From: Spiribacter vilamensis
GTDB lineage: Bacteria > Pseudomonadota > Gammaproteobacteria > Nitrococcales > Nitrococcaceae
Assembly (NCBI RefSeq): GCF_004217415.1
Contig: NZ_SHLI01000001.1
Location: forward strand, 1,302,001-1,366,000
Direction: 5' to 3'
Length of the DNA stretch: 64,000 nt
In this document: positions 57,792 through 64,000 of the stretch, in pieces
How positions within the stretch are numbered: position 1 is the stretch's first letter
Layout: every line of letters begins with the position of its first letter
Made by a program: the position numbers and the translations under genes
The notes under the pieces: model-generated
Seen by the model: the letters and a program-made list of their open reading frames with translations, nothing else
Databases searched by the model: none
What the model was told of the DNA's origin: nothing

Positions 57792-60047
57792 TCAGCGCTG
57801 GGCGCTGCTGTAGCCGTAGTAGTCGTAGTAGCCCTCGGCGCCGTACTTGCTGCCATAGCCGTAACCGTAGCCGTACTTACGCGATTTCTTGACGTCGACG
57901 TGGTCGAGGACGATGCCGGCAAGCGGCGCGTTGACCTCCGCCAGGCGCTCGAGGCCCTTGCGGATCAGCGGCACCGGCGTGGCGTCGGACTTGACCATGT
58001 AGATCACGGTGCTGGCCTGCGTGGCGAGCACCAGCGGGTCGCTGACCGCCTGCACCGGCGGCGCATCGATGATGATGCGATCGTACTGCGTCGCCAGCTT
58101 CTCCAGCAGCTCGGTAAAGCGCCGGGTGGAGAGCAGCTCCAGCGGATTGGGCGGCAGCGTCCCGCAGGCCATGACATCCATGCCGTCGAAGGACTGGATG
58201 GCCTGCTCACTCGTGGCATTGCCCGCCGCCACATCGGCAAGCCCGAACCGGTCGTCGTCGAAATCGAAGATCCGGCGGAACGTGGGTTTGCGCATATCCG
58301 CCTCGAGCACCAGGACGCGCTCCATCTGCCCCAGCGCGGCACCGAGGTTCGAGACCAGCGAGGTCTTGCCCTCGCCCGGCGTCGATGACGTCACCACGAT
58401 AATCTTGTGGGGATCATCCAGTCCCGAGAGCACGACACCGGTCCGGATGGTGCGCACGGCCTCGGAGAAGGCCCGATCCCGATCGGAGGAGTAGAGCCGC
58501 GCGATCTGCTTACGCTCCATACGCTTTTTCTGCAGCGGCAGCAGGCCGAGCATGGGCAGGCCGAGCTTGTCCTCGACATCGCCACTACCGCGGACGCGGT
58601 TATCGAACTGCTCGCGCAGCAACGCCAGGCCAATCGAGCCCAGAAGGGCGAGGACGGCCGAGATCAGCGTAATCCGTGCCTTGCGGGGTTTGACCGCGCC
58701 GCGCGGCACCACCGCGTCGTCCACCACACGGGCGTTGGCGTCCTGGACATCCGCGGTCGCCGTCGTCTCCTTCAGGCGATTGAGGAAGGTGTTGTAGAGC
58801 GTGCGGTTGGTCTCCACCTCGCGCTGGAGCTCCTGGAAGCGAAACTCCTTGCTCTGGACCTCGCGAATCGCCTCGCGGTTGTTCTCGAATGCCTGTTTCA
58901 GCGAATTCAGATCGGCCTGGGCCAGCTCGTATTTCTGCTCGATGCTCGCGACCACCTGCCGAACCTGGTTGCGCAGGCTCTCGGTGGCGGAGTTCAGCTC
59001 GTTCTGCGCCTCGATCATGGTCGGGTGCCGCGGGCCATAACGCTGGGAGAGCTCGTCCACCTTGGCGCGCGCCTGAGCCTCCTCGGCAAGGAAATCCGAG
59101 ACCAGTTTGTTACTGCGGACCACCGGCACCGTCGCCTGCTCTCGCCAGCTGGCATCCGTCACATCGGCGATCTGCTGGTACTGGTTCTCCGCCCGGGCCA
59201 GTGCCTGGCGGGCCTCCACCAGGCGGCTGTTGAGCTGGCTGAGCTCCGAGCCCTCCACCGTGGTGACGCCGTCCATGTCGATCAGGTCCTCCTTCTCGAC
59301 ATAGGCCTGCAGCTTGCGCTCGGACTGCTTGAGCTGCTCCTTGAGCTCGGCCATGCGATCGCTCATCCAGCCGGTGGCCTGCTCGGTCATGTCGAGGCGG
59401 GCCTGGAGCTGGCGCTCGATGTAGCCATTGGCAAGCGCGGTGGCCGCCTCGGCAGCGGTCTGGGGATCGGCCATTTCCACCTGGATGTCGACGAGCTGCG
59501 TGTTACGCCGCGGCTCGACCGTGACGCGACCCCGGAAGGCGCTAACGACGCGCTCGAAGCGTTGCTCGTCGGTCAGCTCGTTCGGTGCCAGCTCCTCGGG
59601 CTGCGTCACCGAGATCATGTCGTCCAGGCCGATCGCGCGTATCCAGCCCCGCCAGTCGGTGAGCGCGGCGAGATCGATCAGCGGCGGTTCCTGCTGCTCG
59701 GGATCGAACTCGGGATGATCGGTCAGGTTCAGGTCGCGGACCACTTTCTCGGCGAGACCGCGGGATTTGAGCAGCTCGAACTGCGTCTGCAGATACTCGC
59801 GACCGGCCGCCATGGAATCGACGCCCTGGATACCCACCACGTTACCGCGATCGGACTCGATCAGCAGCGTACTGGTCCCCCGGTAAATAGGGGTCAGCGT
59901 CGAGACATACAGGTAGACCAGCATGGCCACGAGCAGCGGGAGCGTGATGATCCCCCACTTGTGGCGCATGAGTGTGACCCAGAGCTTGCGGAGATCGATG
60001 ACGTCATCGTCATCGGGTTGGGCCGTTCCCGGGTTATTCGTCGCCAT
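57792..60047 (-). CDS. wzc: Wzc-type polysaccharide co-polymerase and tyrosine kinase
   Basis: 751 residues. Wzz domain flanked by two membrane helices (MRHKWGIITLPLLVAMLVYLYV and ARITLISAVLALLGSIGLALL near 470) with a long periplasmic coiled coil between. The C-terminal BY-kinase has Walker A SSTPGEGKTSL, Walker A' VLEADMRKP and Walker B RIIIDAPP. The tail is a dense Tyr cluster (alternating YGYG, then YYDYYGY), the autophosphorylation sites. It controls chain length and export with Wza. Confidence 0.93.
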   Translation of the reverse strand: MATNNPGTAQPDDDDVIDLRKLWVTLMRHKWGIITLPLLVAMLVYLYVSTLTPIYRGTSTLLIESDRGNVVGIQGVDSMAAGREYLQTQFELLKSRGLAEKVVRDLNLTDHPEFDPEQQEPPLIDLAALTDWRGWIRAIGLDDMISVTQPEELAPNELTDEQRFERVVSAFRGRVTVEPRRNTQLVDIQVEMADPQTAAEAATALANGYIERQLQARLDMTEQATGWMSDRMAELKEQLKQSERKLQAYVEKEDLIDMDGVTTVEGSELSQLNSRLVEARQALARAENQYQQIADVTDASWREQATVPVVRSNKLVSDFLAEEAQARAKVDELSQRYGPRHPTMIEAQNELNSATESLRNQVRQVVASIEQKYELAQADLNSLKQAFENNREAIREVQSKEFRFQELQREVETNRTLYNTFLNRLKETTATADVQDANARVVDDAVVPRGAVKPRKARITLISAVLALLGSIGLALLREQFDNRVRGSGDVEDKLGLPMLGLLPLQKKRMERKQIARLYSSDRDRAFSEAVRTIRTGVVLSGLDDPHKIIVVTSSTPGEGKTSLVSNLGAALGQMERVLVLEADMRKPTFRRIFDFDDDRFGLADVAAGNATSEQAIQSFDGMDVMACGTLPPNPLELLSTRRFTELLEKLATQYDRIIIDAPPVQAVSDPLVLATQASTVIYMVKSDATPVPLIRKGLERLAEVNAPLAGIVLDHVDVKKSRKYGYGYGYGSKYGAEGYYDYYGYSSAQR

Positions 60048-60049
60048 GC

Positions 60050-60637
60050 CTAGAAGAAACTCTCATCGATAGTGAGGATGTCGCCGGGCCGTAGCCGGGT
60101 CTCGAGCTCGACCGATCGTTCGCGTCCCTCGGGGTCGCCTTCGCGGGTCACGAACATTTTATTGGTCGAGGCGCGATCCGTGACGCCGCCCGCCAGCGCG
60201 ATGGCCTTACGCACCGTCATGCCGGGCTGGAAGGCATAGCCGCCGGGATCCTCGACCTCGCCGTTGATGTAGAACTGGCGATACTCGATAACGTTGACCG
60301 TGACGCGGGGGTTGATGAGGTAGTCGCCCTTCAATCCCTCGGTGATCAGCTGCTCGAGCTCGACCGGTGTTCGGCCCTTGGCCCGGACCTCACCGAGGAA
60401 AGGATAGGGCACTGTCGCCGCATCGCTCAGACGGAGCCGATCGAAACTGAGCTGCTCCTCGCCGAATACCCGAATGCTGATGACATCTCCAGAACCCAGT
60501 CGGTAACGGTCATTCGCGTTCTGGCCCTGTGCGGCGGACATACTGACCAGGCCCAGCAGTAGGGCCATCAACATGCACAGGGCGCGCCTGGATTGCGCCA
60601 AGGTGAAGCGCTCCTCCGTCAGGTTGTTGCGGTTCAC
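60050..60637 (-). CDS. wza: polysaccharide export protein, Wza-type
   Basis: 195 residues from a GTG at 60637 that overlaps the preceding stop by 4 bp. Signal peptide (LCMLMALLLGLVSMSAAQG) without a clear lipobox. Poly_export domain (YRLGSGDVISIRVFGEEQL) and one SLBB domain (QFYINGEVEDPGGYAFQPGMTVRKAIALAGG). It is shorter than E. coli Wza (about 380): it lacks additional SLBB domains and the outer-membrane helix, so the neighbouring beta-barrel may supply the pore. Confidence 0.9.
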   Translation of the reverse strand: MNRNNLTEERFTLAQSRRALCMLMALLLGLVSMSAAQGQNANDRYRLGSGDVISIRVFGEEQLSFDRLRLSDAATVPYPFLGEVRAKGRTPVELEQLITEGLKGDYLINPRVTVNVIEYRQFYINGEVEDPGGYAFQPGMTVRKAIALAGGVTDRASTNKMFVTREGDPEGRERSVELETRLRPGDILTIDESFF

Positions 60638-61845
60638 AGACTCAGGGTGGCGGTCAGGAAGTAGGTATTCCGGTCGTAGCCGTCACCGACATCAGCGCTA
60701 TTGTCCTTGAACCGGGTCTCGAACCCGAAGTCCAGCCAGCGGCGGAAGCTGTACGAGACTCCGGCCGTCACGGTATCGGTCTCCTCGCTCTGTCCATCCA
60801 AATTGCCGCCCACGGAATCTTCCTCAAGGAGGCTGTAGCCGAGGTTGGTGTTCACCCGACCGCTCCAGGCGTAATCCCAGTTGATGGAATAGGTGGTCTG
60901 CTCAACGGCGTTCTCACGACTCTTGCCGGCAGATGCCTCACTGCCCTCTTCCAGCGTATTCGCCGTGGCGAGCGTCACCGAGGAATAGGTCTCGGGGCTC
61001 CAGGTCACCTGTGCCTGCCAGCTATTAACGTCCTCATCGGACTTGGTGGCATCGTCAAAGCTTTTTTCCTGGCGGCCTACCTGGAAACTGCCGGAGGTCT
61101 TGGCGGTTGCCTGCCAGCGTGCACCGACGGAGGCGCTGAGGTTTTCACTGTCGAGTCTGCTTTCGGACCAGGTGTAGTTGAAGTCGGCGTAACGGCCCTC
61201 GACGAACAGCTGGGTCTTGGGACTCGCTCGCCAAAGGAACCTCGCCCCGAACCGGGGACTGTCGTATTCCTCGGACTGGTTGTTGGCGGTGCCCGTCAAG
61301 TTATTGGCGTAGCGGTTCCAGACGTAGCCGCCGTCCAGCTCGATCTGGCCCTGTGCGCCGCGGGCGCCGAAGGTGTAGTCACCGTTGAACGCGAGGCGCT
61401 CGTTGATATCGCCCTCGTCCGGGTCGCCCTCGGAGTCCCCGGGAGTCGACTGGTTGCGATTGGCCGTCAGCCCCAGCCCCAGGCGGTTCCGGGAGTCCAG
61501 CGTCAATTGTGCCGTCGCGGCGGCGTTATGATTGACGCGATTCTCATCGCTGTCGTGGCTATAGCGCTGGAAGCTGGGCGTGTAGCGCAGCTGATAGCGA
61601 TTCGCCTGCTCCTGGGCGCGAAGCAGGAAGCTCGGCGCGACCTTGGTGACGTTCGAGCTCTCCTCATCGCCATCTGCGGATTCGTTGACGTTGTCGTCGT
61701 AGCCTTGGCTGACCTTGATCGTGGGAATGAACTCGAACGGCCCATCCTGATTGAGGGGCATCGGGTCGACGGCATGAGCCGTGCCAGCGGTCGTCAGCAG
61801 GGCGGCCGCGGCAAGCAGCGCAGCACCGGATTGATAGCGTTGCAT
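60634..61845 (-). CDS. outer membrane beta-barrel protein of the polysaccharide operon
   Basis: 403 residues from the ATG at 61845. Signal peptide ending THA, an early FIPTIKVSQGYDDNVNES, then alternating amphipathic strands with many aromatic ends. The last residue run TYFLTATLSL is a barrel end. Resembles the outer-membrane barrels (VpsM/EpsL style) found beside Wza-like proteins in exopolysaccharide loci. Likely the export pore or its scaffold. Confidence 0.8.
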   Translation of the reverse strand: MQRYQSGAALLAAAALLTTAGTAHAVDPMPLNQDGPFEFIPTIKVSQGYDDNVNESADGDEESSNVTKVAPSFLLRAQEQANRYQLRYTPSFQRYSHDSDENRVNHNAAATAQLTLDSRNRLGLGLTANRNQSTPGDSEGDPDEGDINERLAFNGDYTFGARGAQGQIELDGGYVWNRYANNLTGTANNQSEEYDSPRFGARFLWRASPKTQLFVEGRYADFNYTWSESRLDSENLSASVGARWQATAKTSGSFQVGRQEKSFDDATKSDEDVNSWQAQVTWSPETYSSVTLATANTLEEGSEASAGKSRENAVEQTTYSINWDYAWSGRVNTNLGYSLLEEDSVGGNLDGQSEETDTVTAGVSYSFRRWLDFGFETRFKDNSADVGDGYDRNTYFLTATLSL

Positions 61846-61882
61846 CGGTTTAATCCCTTGTCGCTTGGGGTTGGGCTGCCTG

Positions 61883-62446
61883 TCAGTTATCGCTGGCAAC
61901 ATTATCGCTGACGTCGTCGCCCGACAGATTAGCGTTGCCCTGATTCATTGTCTGCGAGGTCTGCTGGCTCTCCCTCTGCGCATCACCGCTGGCCGCCTGA
62001 ATATTAGCCGCCTGGTCGGGTGCACTATTAATCGCGGCCTGCCTGATCGAGTCGGCGGCCTCGGGTGCGCTTCCAACCGCAGCCGCAGCGATATCGGCAG
62101 CGGCATCCGGGGCGGCGGTGACAGCGGCACTCGTTACAGCGGCGGCCTGGTTCGGCACCGCGGCAACGGCGACCGCTGTAATGGCGGCAGCCTGACCCGG
62201 CTCGGCCGTCACGGCGCTACTCACGATGTCGCCAGCACCGGCCGGATTGGCGCGAACTGCCTGGTCGACAAGGCGCGAGAGCACCGATCCGACCTGATCG
62301 GCGGGTGCGGCCAGTACTTCGGCCTCGGCCTCGGGGGTCAGCGGGAATCCTGCCTCACGAAGCCGGTCGACCGCCGCCTGATCGGCTTGCGCCAGGGGCG
62401 TGATAAGTGCGAGGGCCAGCCCCGCGGCGAGCAGTCCTTTTTTCAT
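61883..62446 (-). CDS. secreted Ala-rich 15-residue repeat protein
   Basis: 187 residues. Signal peptide (GLLAAGLALALITPLAQA). Residues about 70-155 consist of nearly six 15-residue repeats, each with a Pro near the start and ending in an Ala/Val helix (units like AEPGQAAAITAVAVA, AVPNQAAAVTSAAVT, AAPDAAADIAAAAVG). A Gln/Ser/Asn/Asp-rich tail follows. No family recognised for function. First gene of the polysaccharide operon, 37 bp before the barrel gene. Confidence 0.8.
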   Translation of the reverse strand: MKKGLLAAGLALALITPLAQADQAAVDRLREAGFPLTPEAEAEVLAAPADQVGSVLSRLVDQAVRANPAGAGDIVSSAVTAEPGQAAAITAVAVAAVPNQAAAVTSAAVTAAPDAAADIAAAAVGSAPEAADSIRQAAINSAPDQAANIQAASGDAQRESQQTSQTMNQGNANLSGDDVSDNVASDN

Positions 62447-62549
62447 GGCAGCTGTCCTGCTGTTTCGATATGTGGGGGAAGTGTAAATCAGTATTTGGGC
62501 AGCGCAAATAAAGTTCCGTGCCGGGAGCCGTTAACCCTCTACCGAACCC

Positions 62550-62600
62550 CTCGCACATCATTTATACACATTGATGCATACACACTCGCCGTGTGCAGGG
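62550..62600. repeat. imperfect palindromic intergenic repeat, divergent copy B4
   Basis: Same 51-bp length and outer stem as B1-B3 (CTCGCACAT with GTGTGCAGGG), but the inner half ATACACA...TACACAC is now directly repeated, so the inner stem is lost. A TGAC remnant of the flank is at about 62606. It lies between the divergent repeat-protein gene and the vapB-like antitoxin. Confidence 0.65.
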
Positions 62601-62713
62601 GGCGACTGACCCTTCAACGAAGATCGCCTACCAGCAACATCCTTGTGTCAGCGGAAAAGCGATCCTATAGTCCAATAAAGACTAATTCCTTGTTTTCTTA
62701 CTGAGAGATCGAA

Positions 62714-62938
62714 ATGCTCGCCAAACGCACCAGCAAGAATCAAATCACGCTGCCCAAGGCCATCGTCGAGTCAACCGGCGCCGCCGATTACTACGAGGTG
62801 AGTGTTGACGCAGGTCGCATCGTGCTAGCGCCCGTGCGTCTGCAACAGGCCGAAGCCGTGCGGGAAAAACTCAAGGCGCTGGGCATTGATGAGCAGGATG
62901 TTGGCGATGCCGTTAGCTGGGCAAGACAGCGCTCGTGA
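62714..62938 (+). CDS. AbrB-type antitoxin of a PIN toxin pair
   Basis: 74 residues. Swapped-hairpin AbrB domain (LAKRTSKNQITLPKAIVESTG and YYEVSVDAGRIVLAPV), then a helical tail that would cover the toxin (AVREKLKALGIDEQDVGDAVSWARQ). The stop overlaps the GTG of the PIN gene by 4 bp. Confidence 0.88.
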   Translation: MLAKRTSKNQITLPKAIVESTGAADYYEVSVDAGRIVLAPVRLQQAEAVREKLKALGIDEQDVGDAVSWARQRS

Positions 62939-63354
62939 CGACACCTCGCGTGGTGCTCGATACCAACTGCCTGGTTTCGGCACTGCTATTCTCAAACAGG
63001 CGTACGGACTGGCTGCGCACGGGTTGGCAGGCCCGGCGTTTCATTCCACTCGCAAGCCATGCCACCGCCGCCGAGCTGCTTCGGGTCCTCGCCTACCCCA
63101 AATTCCAGCTGTCGGCCGATGAACAGGAAGCGCTGCTGGCCGATTATCTGCCATGGGTAGAGACCATCACCGTGACGACGGCCGGCCGAGCACTACCCGC
63201 GATCGACGACCCTGATGACAGGATGTTTCTGCTGCTCGCAGATGTCGCCGATGCCAATGCTCTGGTCAGCGGCGACAAGCACCTTCAAGCGGTGAAAGGG
63301 GAATTCTCTATCCCGATCGTCAGCGCCTCGGAATTCGCCGACTGGCTCACCTGA
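62935..63354 (+). CDS. PIN-domain ribonuclease toxin
   Basis: 139 residues from GTG. Acidic active-site residues: Asp in VVLDTNCLVSALL, Glu in AAELLRVL and the Asp pair in AIDDPDDRMFLLLADVADANALVSGDKHL, typical of the PIN toxin subgroup paired with AbrB antitoxins. It would cleave RNA when freed. Confidence 0.88.
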   Translation: MTTPRVVLDTNCLVSALLFSNRRTDWLRTGWQARRFIPLASHATAAELLRVLAYPKFQLSADEQEALLADYLPWVETITVTTAGRALPAIDDPDDRMFLLLADVADANALVSGDKHLQAVKGEFSIPIVSASEFADWLT

Positions 63355-63419
63355 AGAGTTCGAAACGGGCCATCAGAACCGGCGATGCCGAGCCAGAGGC
63401 AAGCCGTTCGCCTCAACGT

Positions 63420-63638
63420 ATGCATTCGAACTTGCCAAGGCGCTGGCATTTTCCTGTTGCCAGTTGTCGCGCTTGCGCACGACTCTATGCCCTCATGGGC
63501 GGAGACAGCCAACACATGCGCCACTGGATGCACACCGACAACCACCACACCGGCGGCGTGCCCGCTGAGCAATTAGGTTCGATCGAAGGTCTCGTCCATG
63601 TCTGCGATTACCTCGACGCCATCCGCGGCAAGGTCTGA
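63420..63638 (+). CDS. MbcA/ParS/Xre-type antitoxin, apparently lacking its N-terminal domain
   Basis: 72 residues; only the C-terminal toxin-binding region is recognisable (LYALMGGDSQHMRHWMHTDN, then GGVPAEQLGSIEGLVHVCDYLDAIRGKV). Family members usually have an additional N-terminal helix-turn-helix of about 60 residues; upstream frames show none. An overlapping frame carries a hydrophobic stretch (GIFLLPVVALAH) that could be a frameshifted remnant. It may be a truncated antitoxin. It sits two bases before the RES toxin GTG. Confidence 0.65.
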   Translation: MHSNLPRRWHFPVASCRACARLYALMGGDSQHMRHWMHTDNHHTGGVPAEQLGSIEGLVHVCDYLDAIRGKV

Positions 63639-63640
63639 GG

Positions 63641-64000
63641 GTGGCCGAACCGGTCCAGTGGCAGGGCCTGACTGTCCGCGACTACGTCACTCCCATTTAT
63701 GGGCGGCTCTATCGTGTCGTTGGGAGTCAGGAGCGAATCGCCACGAACAGCATTGTCGATACGCTGGAGGAACAAAGCCTCCTGGAAAATCTACTGGAGG
63801 CGAGCAAGCCACCGATCCGGCCCGGGAGTGTCGGTCTCCACTATCTACTGATGACGCCGTTCCGCCACCCCCCGCTCAGGCACGGTTCACGATTCGGGGG
63901 GCGCTATGAGCCATCCATTTTCTACGGCGCCCATCGCCCGCACACGGCGCGCGCCGAGATGGCGTATTACCGCCTGGTGTTCTGGTCGGGGATGTTGGCA
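63641..64000 (+). CDS. RES-domain toxin (3' end outside window)
   Basis: My translation from GTG at 63641 reads openly to the window end (120 residues). It shows the RES-family N-terminus (YGRLYRVVGSQERIATNSIVD) and the NAD-binding core (RFGGRYEPSIFYGAHRPHTARAEMAYYRLVF), with the family's Arg, Tyr and Glu positions. RES toxins degrade NAD+. Pairs with the preceding MbcA-type gene. Confidence 0.85.
   Translation, partial: MAEPVQWQGLTVRDYVTPIYGRLYRVVGSQERIATNSIVDTLEEQSLLENLLEASKPPIRPGSVGLHYLLMTPFRHPPLRHGSRFGGRYEPSIFYGAHRPHTARAEMAYYRLVFWSGMLA

Noticed and set aside
49845-62600. B repeats as integron attC sites
   Set aside because: The stems lack the GTTRRRY/RYYYAAC recombination boxes, there is no integrase, and blocks such as the polysaccharide operon are far larger than cassettes.

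Overview
The window is 64 kb of high-GC, densely packed bacterial chromosome. The gene content points to a gammaproteobacterium: bamC-dapA-gcvR-bcp-perM-bepA synteny, yebC-ruvCAB-tolQRAB-pal-cpoB followed by tRNA-Lys, slyD, DUF2058, YheS-type ABC-F and PurL of about 1,290 residues. Many proteins are rich in Asp/Glu, and a class III (PhaE/PhaC) polyhydroxybutyrate locus is present. Both would suit a moderately halophilic member of the Ectothiorhodospiraceae/Chromatiales, but that placement is inference.

Layout. 0-10 kb: an M48 lipoprotein (cut by the left edge), an IalB-like protein, a ribosome-associated HPF-like protein tightly followed by a sulfotransferase-glycosyltransferase fusion and a deacetylase-like protein, Mn-type superoxide dismutase, oligopeptidase B and an EamA exporter. 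10-16 kb: slyD and a complete branched-chain amino-acid-type ABC transporter (livGFHM, with livK on the opposite strand). Three hairpin elements sit around livK; they share a core but have unrelated, self-complementary arms. 16-30 kb: housekeeping genes (yheS-type, purL, bamC, dapA, gcvR, bcp, PIN-PhoH, perM, bepA). 30-35.4 kb: PHB cluster phaE-phaC-rbsK on the plus strand and phaB-phaR-phaA on the minus strand, with a strong promoter and dyad operator in front of phaB. 35.4-45 kb: pabB, yebC, ruvCAB, tolQRAB-pal-cpoB. 45-47.7 kb: a phosphonate-type ABC transporter lying between cpoB and tRNA-Lys.

47.8-64 kb is an accessory region. It holds an orphan HipB-like regulator, metY, an AT-richer acyltransferase gene, ccdAB, dps, an SMR pump, a polysaccharide export/polymerisation cluster (Ala-rich repeat protein, beta-barrel, Wza, Wzc, PHP phosphatase, VpsP-like, O-antigen ligase family), an AbrB/PIN toxin-antitoxin pair, and a MbcA/RES toxin-antitoxin pair running off the right edge. 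Four copies of a second palindromic intergenic repeat (51-bp core, up to about 91 bp) lie only in this region and fall between its functional blocks.

The most unusual items are the two palindrome families, the sulfotransferase-glycosyltransferase fusion with its deacetylase partner, the 15-residue repeat protein heading the polysaccharide operon, and the phaB promoter/operator.
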